NCBI RefSeq assembly: GCF_001659605.2
Contig: NC_035176.2
Location: 29,878,716 to 29,942,715, forward strand
Direction: 5' to 3'
Source of the DNA: Manihot esculenta
Lineage: Eukaryota > Streptophyta > Magnoliopsida > Malpighiales > Euphorbiaceae
DNA: 64,000 nucleotides
Of this stretch, positions 24,459 to 36,647 are shown in pieces. The translations under genes and the position numbers were made by a program. How positions within the stretch are numbered: position 1 is the first letter of the stretch; every line of letters starts with the position of its first letter. Below the pieces are notes generated by a model. It saw only the letters and a program-made list of their open reading frames with translations. It searched no databases and had not been told where the DNA came from.

Positions 24459-25696
24459 ACAGTGATTTTGTTAGTTAAGAGAAGCAGTGTTTAGGACAGT
24501 GCAGGTCGAACCGTTCGGCGTGGTGGCTTGCTTCAATTTGTACTCTCCAGTCTGCTATCATCAGGATGGCTTGGGGAAAATAAGAGAAAAAGGAGTTTGG
24601 GGTGGGGGTGTAGGGTTGTTGGGGAGGTGGCGGTGGTGGTGTTTTTTTTTTTTTTTTTGGTGGGGGGGAGGGGTGGGGGAGAGGAAAGGACGCACAAGCA
24701 CATAAAGGAATTTAAGCGACTGTTGTGTTGGTGTTTCTAATCCACGAAATATGAAGTGAAATGGCTATGAATACACATTTAGTTTAGACAGAGAAGGGAA
24801 AAAAACAATGAAAGAAAAGAAAAAAAGAAGCGAAAAGAAAGGTCAACCGGTGTACATTGTTTAGTGGAAAAGGAAAAGTACGAAAGAGCTTCGGTGTAGA
24901 GATAGGTATAAAATCTCAACTCTGAGAAGGAGAGCTGAGAGAACACAGCATTTTTGCAAGTAGTAAAGTTAATTGTACGTATAAATTTTGACGCATGCCT
25001 TTCAATGCATAAAGTATACGAGAACCTCTGATGGTTGATTGTTTGCATACGCATCTTCCTCTGTATGCTATACACTTGTGCAATACATTTCATATGGCGC
25101 TCCTATAAAGCCTTGGGTAAATAAAGCACAATTAATGAGTTTGTATAATTTTTTTCTTTTTTTCTTTTGTTGTATTATTACCCCATTTTATATTAGCAGA
25201 AATGTATTCGATATGGTTTTCGAGCCTCTCTAGTGTTTAGATATTCATGGATTCTGTAATATTGTGAAGAAATTGATTCTGCACATTAAAAATCTGAAGA
25301 AATTTCCGACGTGATGAATTTCTTGTCAACCAAACCGCGTATGAGGTTTTGAAGAAAAGGTACTAGTCTCATCTAATACCCTCAATTTTGCGGGTGCATC
25401 CTTCAATTTTGGTTTATCTTTTTGTAAATCTTGCAGAAGCGGGTGCCAGCACTGAAGCTAGTGAGCCTTGAAAGTTTAATTCTCTTTATTCAACTGCAAC
25501 CAAGAATTTATGCATTTAACTACTACAACTCTAAATCTCTTGTCCCCAGTTACAATAAGCTTTGTCATTTCCATTTTTATATCTTATATTTTTCTTTACT
25601 GGCTTCTCTTCTGTATGTTTCTGCATTCTTTTCCTTCAAATTCTTCTGTTTTTTTTTTAAAAAAAACATTTAATATTCTTGTACATGAGATGATCG
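24459..25696. other. 3' UTR and intergenic DNA after the hydrolase gene
   Basis: A G-rich tract at about 24597-24685 is broken by a T-run and followed by AT-rich DNA. No gene is visible. Frames that cross the G/T tract give low-complexity Gly/Trp/Phe readings and are artefacts. Confidence 0.55.
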
Positions 25697-26625
25697 TCAA
25701 CAAAAGGAACACGTGATGCCATGATTAATCAGAGTGATAGGAAGCATCAAATAGCAGAGCGGAGGATATAATGCCAGGATTCTCCTGAACACAAACATAA
25801 TCAGACACAACATACAAAACTTTGCTAGCAATGAGCAGCTACGTTGCTCTCCCTGGGAGACTGGGTATAACTGTAACATTTCGGAAAGTGTAACGCTCAG
25901 GCTATTAGGAAGAGGGAAACCATCTTGGAGCTCGTCGATCACACTTTTACAATCTGATTCAACCACCAACATGGAGAAGCATAAAATTGAGCTACACAAA
26001 GGCCGTTTTCCAGCCCAAAGGCTTCAGACACATCTCGACTCTAGTCTCCAATTACACATGATGATGCACAAGCCATAAGCTCACCACCATCATTTCGAAA
26101 AACAACATGAACCCGCCTTACCCTCAAAAACCCAAGTTCGTGTCGCTATTCATCTCAATAACCCCACGCGTTGGAGGGTGCCAATGAGACACATGACGAC
26201 CTGAACAACTCCTGGAACCTGCCTTGCTGCCAGACCCAAGGAAATGAACTCTATCTATGAACATTAGGGGATTGCCAAAGCGACGCTGTGGACATTAAAA
26301 ACACCCCTACATCCTTGTTCTTGTTGCACCAGATACTGTAACATGCAAGATTGAACATAATTAATCCTCGCCTAAAAACAGATGAGAGACTTCCAACCAC
26401 CACTGTTTGAAGTCAAAAAAAGTTTTATGGTATATCTGCTCCAAATGTAGCAGCCTCCATAACTGTTGAATGGTACTAAAATCGCGAAACAGATGGAGAG
26501 TTTCAAGTTGATCACACAGTTGATACCTGTCATTCATTCCATCAACGGGCTGGTGTAGCAGCTCTAGACAACAAGATGCACATAGCGGCCTTTCACACAA
26601 ATGTTACTGATGAAATAAAATAAAA
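25697..26625 (-). mobile_element. LINE ORF2 3' remnant (zf-RVT and RNase H-like region)
   Basis: Reading down the minus strand, 26600-26361 gives a degraded zinc-binding/connection segment (CASCCLELLH ... FDFKQWWLEV). Pieces near 26170-25900 give an RNase H-like start (EMNSD, then RNDGGELMACASS) and a conserved late motif (VVESDCKSVIDELQDGFP). Frameshifts and stops separate the pieces. This order (zinc region, RNase H with an SDG-like start, ESDC motif) is typical of the 3' end of plant L1-type ORF2. The 5' part is absent, as expected of a truncated insertion. Confidence 0.6.
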
Positions 26626-27270
26626 GAAAAGCATTCATGACCCATAACCGATACCTAAATTATTAAATTGCTGTCACATTTTTTAAAAAAAATTTCAAAA
26701 ATTACTCTTAATAAAAACACTCCTCTTCCGTTTCAGCACTGCACTTATTGTACCCCCCATTGAACCATAACATCATCTTACTTTTACTCTTTGGTTCTAC
26801 AAATATACCTATACCATATTTGATTCTATAAATTTTAATTTAATAAAGAACGTAAAATATATTTAAAAAAATTAATATATATTTTAACATTTTAATAATT
26901 ATATAAACTATGCAAATTCTATTTATTTAATTTATAATATCTGTAATAAATTAGACATTATTATAAACATATATAAAATAAATTAATTTATATGTATATA
27001 CATAAGGAAACCCATGCATAAACTCTATTACTATTTATTTACGAGTAATCAATGACAAATTAATTCCTAAATCTAGACTATTGCCTACAAAACTAATCTA
27101 TAAGGAGATTACTGACATGCTCACGTCTTATAAAATTGCTATCATCATCGTCATCATCAAAAGAATCACAACTCACTAGCGATGCTGTTGGTTAATTCAA
27201 GTCTTTATGACCAAAAAAAGGGCGGATTTTGATTTCCTGAGGCTCGTAAAATCCAACAGAGCATCTTCCC
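26626..27270. other. intergenic DNA and 3' flank of the beta-galactosidase pseudogene
   Basis: AT-rich sequence with no open frame of interest. The part nearest 27270 would be the 3' UTR of the minus-strand gene. Confidence 0.5.
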
Positions 27271-30200
27271 TTAGCAAGTAGCCTGCACTGCAAGCCTGTT
27301 TGTGCTGCCGCAGCTGCTTGATCCAAAACTTCCTTGTGAGACATTCAAAGAACAACTCATTTTTCCAACACAAGCCTGCAAATCCAAACATCATAACTTT
27401 ACTAATACAACTAGTTAAAGAAAACGCAAGGCCTTGGCAGGTTTCGCTCACTACCTTCTGCGCTGCAGATAAGGAATCAGCAGAATCACAAGGACCTTTC
27501 TGATACGACCCGCAAGATCCAGTGGGGTTTCCAAAGCTTGCAAACTGAATTGCCGATATTTTCTGCCCTCCTTGGCATGACAATTCCAATGAATTCCCGT
27601 CGTATGCATTGCCACAGGCAGTCCCCACGGTGACCGTTTGGATCCCAACTTGTGAAGGGTTCCCACCAAATTCTTCGAACAAAACCAATGTGTTGTTCTT
27701 GTTCAGTAATGATCTTGGAATATGGTACCTGAACGTAGAAACGATGTGTTATATTGGATAAGATTCCTGCTGCAACAATCTCGTGATCCAATTACCATCT
27801 TTGAGTTGGATTTCCACAATTTTGCACGCATTTCTTTGCAGCATATGCTCCACGGTAATCACAAGTGTCGCTGCATTTGGCGTTAGCAGCTAGATAAGAT
27901 GGCCAGAAACGACCGAGACTGTTCCCATTCACCCAGGCCATGCCTTGCAAGTCCACCACTACAGGGTCTGTTCCTGGAGGAGTCTGGAAGCTGGTCTACA
28001 ACGTATTCAAATCCTTCAGTGTGACAAGTTTCCATCTAGTTTGATAGAATTCTCTAACTTGCTGTTCGAGAGATCATTAAAGTTTCCGAAAATACCTTGT
28101 ACCATGTAAATGGTTGCCCACTTGGGAGATTATTTGACGGCCACTTGGTAGCTGAAACATCACCATGGTGAAATTTGTGGGCTTCACTATTCAATCCAAC
28201 CCTTCTTCCAGAAATGAAGTCAAATGGACAACTAGTTATTTTAAGCTTATATGCTATGCTGAAACAATGTTTCCAAAATTTTTCCAATTTTCCAAGAATT
28301 TTTACCTTGTAAGACCAACTGTTTGATGACAAATTCATAACGTCACTTCCACTTCCGAGCAACTTAACAGGACCATTGATCCCAGTTGGTTGCAAATCAA
28401 AAAATGAACCATAGTTCTGCCCAGATAAAAACACTATTACTTGGAAAAAGAAACATATGGCCCATATTCTTAGAAAGTTAGCTTTGCTTCTATGTTCTAA
28501 AATCTTCCTTTGCTTTTTTCCTGTCTAATGATTAGGCAAATATTAAAATGAAAAGAAAAAAACTCGCCTTTAATCCAACAGTGGCACTGAGTAAAGAGAT
28601 AATGTTACTCCCAGAATTGAATGTGGCAGCTTTATTGAACAGAAAATTGTAATGCCCTCCAGTGCCCCACTTGGAACCTGTCATTCAATTAGAATACTAA
28701 TCAGAGGACAGTAATCTCAGAATGCATGAAATCACACTCGCTACAGAAGGAAATCGATCCTGGAAAATTGAGTATACCAATTAGCTTTCCATTCACAAAT
28801 GCGTGGAGTACATGGCCTGATGTATTCACACTCAGATTTGCATTATTCCAGGACGTTCCATTTAGATTAACACTGAATTATCACCATTGATGAAGAAAAC
28901 CAATTCCATTAGCTTCAAAAACAAGATGTCTTATATAAAATTTCATTTGTTAGTATAAACTTACGTAGTCATGTACCATAAGTAGTCACTAGCATCAAAA
29001 GTAGTTTCCTTCTGTTCAAGAAGCCTTGTCGTTTTGAACGTACCCTTTCCTTTAAGGGTATCATCCATGGGCTCTGCTGCCCATGACCAAGACAATGGAT
29101 TTTTTGTACCATTACCACTGCTTGGTTTCTTTATCATTAGAGAGGTTTGTGTATTAACCTGTAAAGGATGCATTAGCATCTCAGAATTCATCTAATGATA
29201 GAGTTTAATTGATTTAACTTTTTTACTTTTACCTTTGCAGTGTTGAAAATCTATTTGCTGCAGTTTTGAAGAATGCTTACAGACCAAGCAGGAACAAAGT
29301 ACTGGCCATCTTGTTTCAAGTCAATGTTTGCAGTCAGAATCTTTCGCCATTATCAAACTGAAATACTTTTTGAATCTTTTAACTTACATTAACATTGTTG
29401 GGGAACTGTGTGACTGAAGAATTACCACTAGTGAGAATTTTCTCCCCTGATTTAATTGCTGCATGGAGTTGCTTCAGATGTCCCCACTTGGGCTGGTTCA
29501 AATTCCCTGAAAGTTTCAGGATTCCATGAACAACAAACCAGGATGGAAATTACAGCAGAAACTTTGGATTTCAATTCTTGTATTACCATATTCATCAAGT
29601 GGGGCATCATAATCATACGAGGTTGTTATATAAGGACCTCCAGATGTGCGTCCAAAGTTAGTTCCTCCATGATACTATATTGAAGGGAAGCAAGAACATT
29701 ACTTTTACACAAAAAACCAAGAAAAGACAAAGTCATCAGAGATGTATGGATTAACCATGTAATAATTTTGGAAAGACCCCATTGTACTGGAAAAAGCGAG
29801 CAACTGCAAATGCTGCATCTTCAGCAGTTCTACGAGGGTCTTGAGCACCCCAACTTTTGAACCTGAATTTCAAGCCCATTTCATTGCTTAGCTTATAAAC
29901 TCTATGGAGGTATTGATATGAAAATAACATGAAGACAATAACACATACCATCCAATCCAGTTCTCAGTCCACATTTTGGGGCTGCTTGGATTGTTTGGAG
30001 TGAACTGGTCGCAGTAGTAACCATTGCATGTGTTGATCTGCAACAGAAAAAATTTGAGTTACTGATAGCATGTACGTAGGGGAAAAAAAAACCAGACATG
30101 GCGAATGAAATAGCAACAAATTACAATGGGTTTTGGAGCGTTGTTCTGCTGACACATAACCCAGGGGATTCCAACGTTAAGAGATTCAGCCATTTGTGCT

Positions 30201-31171
30201 CACCATTGAATGTAGGATTTCCCTGCTGCTTTATATGGTGCCATAATATTTCCATATTCGTTCTCTATCTGTTACACAAGGATACAAAATTCCAAGAAAT
30301 TTATAAAATGAATGAGAAAAGAAAGAAAGAAAGAAAGAAAATGAAAGACTGGAAACCTGAGCAAATATGATAGGTCCCCCTTGTGATGCAAAGAGATTGG
30401 CAGCTTTGCACAGGTTCACAATCTTTGCAGTGAAAGTTTGCATCTCTTTCCGCATGTGATAAAAATTAAGAGTTTGAAATATATTTTACGACAATCTCTT
30501 GATATAATAAAAAGAGAGACGATACCAAAGTAAAGGAACCTTGTAAACAAGATTGTCTGTCCTTAATGCAATCCCTTTCATATTGTGTAGCCAGACAGGA
30601 AAACCTCTGACATCAGAAAAATTAAGCAGGAGCGATTTTTAGGACTCAATATTTCATGATTGTACGTAATTAATAATTACATTATTATTATTTGATTACT
30701 TTTGTTTAGTTGCCAAAAAAAATATTATGTTAATTTACCCACAATTCCATTCAGCACAAGCATATGGTCCAATTCGTAGAAAGCCATACATTCCAGCTTC
30801 TCCTTCTTGTACCAGATTGAAGAACTTCACCACGTCCAGGTTGCCAGAGAAATCGTACTAAGCCATACAAATATACTTTTTTAAAAAAAATTGTAAAAAT
30901 GCTTTAGATAATTAATTTTCATGAACCCTTTAACTTGATGCTAGTCAGCCAAATTCTTTATATAGAGAGGTTTAAAACAAATATTAAAAAATTTCAAAAT
31001 CTTCAAAACTAGGTTTATCAGTCGAGTGATACGTCAAGTGCTCGTAGGAGTGTATTGCTGAAAAGCAATAGAAACCTGTTTTCGGCGAGGCTCATGGAGA
31101 TTCCAGAAGACGTATGTTTCAATAACATCAAGTCCACCATCTTTGGCCTTTTCTATTAAATCAGGCCACAT
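27271..31171 (-). pseudogene. GH35 beta-galactosidase pseudogene with C-terminal SUEL-type lectin domain
   Basis: Exon-like blocks, 5' to 3' on the minus strand: 31171-31076, 30857-30739, 30606-30540, 30449-30357, 30268-30125, 30037-29949, 29862-29756, 29674-29587, 29506-29388, a damaged block about 29340-29233, 29158-28965, 28872-28778, 28677-28568, 28416-28306, 28200-28096, 27995-27796, 27728-27455 and 27375-27271. The GH35 active-site region (GGPIIFAQ|IENEYG) and the WTENW nucleophile region are present, and the end encodes a Cys-rich lectin-like domain finishing LAVQATC-stop. The exon with signal peptide and N-terminal GH35 strand is missing. Lesions: acceptor AG read as GG at 30451-30450; TGA at 30200-30202; an extra base near 29770; a deletion merging intron and exon near 29340-29388; TAG at 29251-29253; an acceptor one base out of phase at 28201. 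The 3' exons are otherwise clean, which suggests recent loss. Vacuolar or wall beta-galactosidase is the family role; this copy should not make a full enzyme. Confidence 0.85.
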
Positions 31172-33980
31172 CTGTGAACCACACAAACACATTTCATTGG
31201 TTAATCACCCAAATTACAAATCCACACCCTTTGATTCATCAATAATTACTGATTAATACGTAAAAGAAATTATAGAAAAATTATGCTTAAATACTAAAAA
31301 TTGATATTATGATATCTACAAAGACATTCTTCATCTTTTATTTATTTATTTTTTATCTGATATTTAACGGCCTCTTGTTATAGTCACACTTGTTTTTGTT
31401 ACTCAAATTCGAGTCTGTATGTATGGACGTGTCAGAGTCTCTCTCCACACTAGATAACCATTTAATTTTTTCGGCGCGCATATGGGCAGGGCTGCGAATT
31501 GATTGGACCAATTATTTTCCTTACATCATATCACCGGGCTGAATCACTTTCTATTGGATCTAGGCTCATGGTTGGGACTTATCCCGCATGTCTGAATTAA
31601 GACTTAAAATGTTGGATTAGTCAGCTGAATGAGAGCTTGATGAGTTTTAAGCCAATACTCTTCTTTTAATTTCAGTCTCATTCAGAATGGAAAAAGCACG
31701 ATAGTTATAAAAAATAATGTGAAAAAAATATAGAAAAAAAGTTTAAATTAACCTCTGAAATTTTCAATAAAGTCAAAATAAATCCTATTCAATTTTTTTT
31801 CATAAATAAAAATCTCAAAATTTATTTCAGTCTAAATAAATTATGATTTAATAAAATATTATTTTAATAATATTTTTTATAATTTTAAATATCAAATTTA
31901 TTTACTATTTTTAATAAAAATATTATTTTTGATGCATGCGACTACATTGGGTTGCTTACCTCATGTTTTGTCTTAAGTAGCTTGTTTTATTCAGTTTTTT
32001 TTTTCTAAAAAAATAATTAATTATGTAAAAAATAGTAATTTAGTTATTTATAATGATAAATATTTCTAACGAATTAAGTACAAAAAATTCATTGATGAAT
32101 AGGATTAAATTTTATTATTTTCATAATTGGAGACTGCTGTCAATCATTTTCATTAAAATAATGTCATTATCATTGAAGATATCATTATAGATTTATTTTG
32201 TTAATTTAATCAATCTCTTGTTTTCATCTAAGTGGAAGGACGAAAATAAATACATAGAATATTAGAGAAGAATTTGTCAAATATTTCTCAACTAAATTAA
32301 ATTAACACTTACCTGCTTTGTCTTCTTTTGCTCTATGACAATTAAAAACCAATTTAGCAATTTTTAATTAGGGATTATAAAAAAAATATATAATTAAACT
32401 AAAGCTTATAACATGTTTTTTCTTTAATAATAGGATTTTGTGAGATGTAATGTGTGTGGATACAGGCATTTTGCAGGCAAAATGAATAAGATCAAGCCAT
32501 TCTGAGGGATTCTCCATGGAGATGTATTGCTGCTTATACAGGGTTTAAAGATGGCATTTTGTTCCGAACCGAAATAAATTAAATTTTTAAAAAAGACTGA
32601 TGGAAGAATAAAATTGAATTTATTTAGTTATTTAATTATTATTTTAATTTTTTATTAAAATTTAAATTTTTCGTATATATATTTTTTAAAGTTTAATGGT
32701 ATTATGATTTTAATGTACAGTTTCTATAAAATTTTATATATTTAAAATATAATTTAAAAATGTTATACAAGTATTAATTGTTTTTAAATATAAATAATTA
32801 AAACATTAAAATATATAAACTAAATAAATTTAGTATTATTTTGAATAATTTAAATTGAAATAAACTTAATATTAATTAACTAATTAAACACGTACAAATT
32901 TATATATTAATTTACAGTCTAATGAAAAGAACCAATCATGCTGTGCAACATATGCACCTGTCAATGGGACCCACCTTACTTTTGTTTTGTTTGGCTTGTG
33001 ATTATTAGTTTTGTAACCTACAACATAGAGCAACATTCCCTTTTGTTCTTTTATCACTCAAAATTCCTTAAATGCCCCTAAATAATTGCCTTATCTTTAT
33101 CTATCCTAATTATGATATGCCCCTTTTCCTGTACTAATAATTTCTCTCTCTTCTATTTGGTTTTGTTTATTAATAAATACCTAACGAAGATCATAATTTT
33201 TTTTTAAATAATAATTAAAAAAAAGTCTCGTATCTATACGTATTTTTCAGGAGATTTGGTTGCATAATTAAAAAATAAAAAATCAAATCATGATTTTTGC
33301 ATCCAATCTTATATTTTATTAGCCGAAAAAAAGAATCTGCTTTTTCCAGGAAGATTATTTCCTCAAAAAGAATATTCTTCTAAATAGAAGGGAGATAAAA
33401 AAATAAAATTTATTAATAAATTTATATATACGTTTTAACAAAAATTTTAAAGTGAATGTTTTAAATATTAAAAAATATAAAAATATTTTATTTTTTTTTA
33501 AATAAATGGAAACGAAAAGGTTATAATTTTGTATAATACAGTAGTAGTTTTTATAAATAGAAAGTTATAATTATGTTTAAGTTAAGAATAAATAAATTTG
33601 ATGTATAACGGCATGTGGTGATGGGCCCTGAATTTAATGGGGCTCACTCACTCAGCTGCTTGCTGGTCTCGGTAATAATTGCTGACTCCACTACGCACAA
33701 GATTTTGCCACGTATCCTTAACCTAGACGGTGGTAATCACTCTTGGAATCTTGATATGCTCATTGGTGGGCCACATCCCAATAAGAGATTACAATCATCA
33801 GATGTGGACGTGTTATAAAATGGACCCACTTGATAAGTGACACGATGAATTTTATGATTATTTAAAAAAAAAACTTAGAAATATTTAGGTTTAGCATTAT
33901 ATTAATTAATTTTTTAATTTTAAATTATTAAATAATTTTTATAATTTTAAAAAAATTATTCATAAATACAAATATAGAAA
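31172..33980. other. AT-rich DNA where the first beta-galactosidase exon would be expected
   Basis: I looked on the minus strand for the expected N-terminal GH35 sequence (a GSIHYPRS-like motif after a signal peptide) and did not find it. The segment about 31380-31680 is GC-richer than its flanks and may be inserted DNA, but I cannot classify it. The block 33600-33835 is also GC-richer and non-coding. Confidence 0.5.
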
Positions 33981-34159
33981 GATAATATTTATTGGTGTAT
34001 TTCACGATAAAGATTATAATCTATTTATATATCAGAGACAATATTTAAATATAAAAAAATTAAATTTATAATTATAGAATTTTAAAAATTAAGTAACTGA
34101 TTCATCCGTTAATATTTACTTTTCTATATTAACATATTTATTTCTTATAACTTATAACA
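33981..34159 (-). repeat. copia 3' LTR
   Basis: This is similar to 45241-45383 over most of its length, with an extra AT-rich block in the middle. Its inner edge abuts a polypurine tract at about 34160-34180. The outer boundary is approximate. Confidence 0.65.
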
Positions 34160-34771
34160 CTCCTCCTGAAATTGGAGTATAAATATTAATTATATCAAAC
34201 TTGTTACATATATAATCTCTCGAGTTAATTTTTTGATTATCACATCACAATTTAGTAGATACCGAATTTGTGAACCCAATTTCTTTCAATAGTTAACATA
34301 CCTACAAGATTTCACAAACGGCTTGTATCATAACTCGACATTCAAGTTTAACACTAGAACGGGAGACCACATTTTCTCAGCTCGGTAAAATACTTTATAC
34401 ACATCATAAATATAGAAAATACCAGAATATAGAAATTTCAAATACAGCATTAATTCTTTTACAAATTCACAATGATTAGTAGACTAATCACCTCATTATG
34501 AATAGAATTTCAAATTTGCAGAAATAAACGAGCATCATTCCTCATCCAATCTCTACGAGTTTATCAGTTGGAGAATCCTTGGTAAGATCATCCATTTCAA
34601 TGTTTCGTAAATAAATACGGATAGACTTACTCCAATAAAAAAAATTAGATATATTTAATTTATGTTCCGTGATTTTAGTCATCACAATAATCGCATCAGT
34701 TACGATGGTTTTAATTTTAGTCATGAGAACAACCAATCCAAAACAATCAAAATAAACAAATGATCAGACGT

Positions 34772-34877
34772 TAACAGTACCTGATGAACAGTACTCGTGA
34801 ACAGTACCTGGTGAACAGTACCCATGAACAATACTCGATGAACAGTTCCCGTAAACATTGCCCGATGAACAGACCCC
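34772..34877. repeat. tandem 13-14-bp repeats
   Basis: About eight degenerate copies of a unit of the form aacagtacctgatg lie head to tail inside the copia remnant, just upstream of its gag start on the minus strand. Confidence 0.75.
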
Positions 34878-35013
34878 TAAATCTCCAAATATTACCTTTT
34901 ATGGTAACCCAAATGAATAGAGCCCCAAATCTCTAAATGTTACCTTTTATTAGTAATTCAAATGAACAAAATTTTAAATCTCTAAATGTTACTCTTTATG
35001 GGTAATCCAAATA
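34878..35013. repeat. degenerate ~58-bp tandem repeats interrupted by the gypsy element
   Basis: Related units each containing a phrase like aaatctctaaatgttac and an ending like ggtaatccaaat follow one another. A further unit continues directly after the Tat element (about 45150-45208), which shows that the element was inserted inside this array. Confidence 0.65.
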
Positions 35014-35018
35014 AATAA

Positions 35019-35504
35019 TGATGACCGCTGGATTTCTTCACCCCGGTCCGGGGCCTCGGCCACAACCTAAAGCCCACAAAGTAAAGGCCCACCTACTTGG
35101 TACTCAAAGCAGGCCCGGCTCATCCAACCTTCAAGGCCAGGCTCAACCAAGCTTCCTCACTTAGATCGACCCAGTCCGCGATCGCAGGCCCTTTCCTCTC
35201 TGGCCCAACTCTCAGCCCAACCCAGGATCCAGAATGATACTCACCAGACAGCCTGGCAGATCCGCTCGAACGTACGCACAAGGAGAATCAGAGGCCGTTA
35301 CGCATGGGGTAGGCGCCTGATACCCTCCTACGCCCGAATCTGTATGGCAGAGACGCGTGGCCCAATCCTGGAGAGGCCTTTACACGTCACCAGCAAGCAA
35401 GATGAAATGGATAAAAGGGGAGTCTCCTCCTCAGAAAGTTTAAGTCTTATCTCTCAATACAAAAACCCTTGTAAAATCCTACTCTATTGGATCTCAGATC
35501 ATCA
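35019..35504 (+). repeat. Tat element 5' LTR
   Basis: It is 486 bp long and bounded by TGATGA and TCATCA, the same length as the 3' LTR. The primer-binding site follows after two bases. Confidence 0.9.
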
Positions 35505-35506
35505 AT

Positions 35507-35524
35507 TGGCGCCGTCTGTGGGAA
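35507..35524 (+). other. gypsy primer-binding site
   Basis: The sequence tggcgccgtctgtgggaa starts with TGG, complementary to a tRNA CCA end, directly inside the 5' LTR. Its wording is typical of plant Tat-lineage elements. I do not assign the tRNA. Confidence 0.75.
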
Positions 35525-35582
35525 ACGACAGAGATCTTTTCATCACCGGAGTTTTCACTCTTAAAGAAACCCACTGAGATCC

Positions 35583-36611
35583 ATGATGGCTAATCACCAA
35601 GAAAGTAACCTTAACGTCCCAAATGACCTAAGCTCTGCCCAAGAGGGGCAATAATTCTCCTTTTCTAGTCCTACGACATTAAACAACCAAACACCTGTTC
35701 CTCTTAATCACTCGCCAAGTTTGGCAGGGAATACTCCCGCTGTCACCTTGTCTAACCAAGATCTTCAAAACATGGCTTTCCAGTTACAGAATACAGCCCA
35801 CTGGTTGGGGCAGATAATGCAACAGAGAGGCCTCAACACCCCAGCAAATACACTCCCGGTTGTAGAGGAACCTTATACCAATGACCCCCGACCTGCAACT
35901 GACCGTCTTCAAACCAGCAGCTGCGATACTGAAGAAAGAGGAAGAAGAGCCGGCGAAGAGGAAGGACCGGAGGCCCGAATCCATGGGAGGAGGGCGAGAG
36001 AGATGATAGAAAATGAGGAGGTGGATAACTATTCCGCCGAAATAACCGGGTGGACGGGAACTGAAGCAGAGGAGGAGGAGTACCACCTGGAGAAAAAACT
36101 CAGCCCAGAAGATGAGAAGGTAGACCAAAAGTTGAAGAAACTGAGAGAACAGCTCCTCGCCGAGCTAGGTAAGAAAGACCAAAGCCAAACCTCTTTGCCT
36201 ACTTCTTTCCGTTTCTCCAAGTGGGTGCAGCAAGAGACTGTCCCTAAGAAGTTTATGATGCCATCAATGGCGGCTTATGATGGAACTGGTAACCCGAGGG
36301 AGCACGTCATGAACTATAAGACCTTCATGGAGTTGCAAACTCTATCTGATGCCTTAATGTGTAAAGTATTCCCAACGACGCTCTCGGGACCAGCGCGGGC
36401 GTGGTTCAATAGCCTTGAGGCCGGAAGTATCAGGAGTTTCGGAGACCTAGCCATTCGCTTCATCAGTCGATTCATAGCCGGGGTGCCAGCGGAGAGGAAG
36501 ACGAGCTATTTGGAGACAGTAAGGCAGAGAGAGGGTGAATCACTCAGAGAGTATGTCGCTCGTTTCAATACGGAGGCCCTGCAGATTCCCGATGAAGTGT
36601 ACATACAATAG
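35583..36611 (+). pseudogene. gag of the Tat element, truncated
   Basis: The frame opens at 35583, meets a TAA at 35652-35654, and continues in the same phase from the ATG at 35721 to a stop at 36611. Residues about 170-290 of the downstream frame form a retrotransposon gag capsid region (GPARAWFNSLE, FISRF, REYVARFN). The zinc-knuckle end is missing because the element is deleted from here to the RNase H/integrase linker. The early stop separates the first 23 codons from the rest. Confidence 0.8.
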
Positions 36612-36647
36612 GTCCATACACCTGCTTTTAATAAAACTAACACGATA

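Noticed and set aside
24487..24740. Open frames of about 70 residues after the hydrolase gene
   Set aside because: They read through G-rich and T-rich tracts and give only low-complexity Gly, Trp and Phe stretches.
27197..27688. Open 163-residue reading at the 3' end of the beta-galactosidase
   Set aside because: It reads through the last intron (27376-27454). The spliced model ending at 27271 restores the Cys-rich lectin end, so the longer reading is an artefact.
30320..30343. GAAA-type microsatellite in the beta-galactosidase pseudogene
   Set aside because: A simple repeat inside an intron; nothing unusual.
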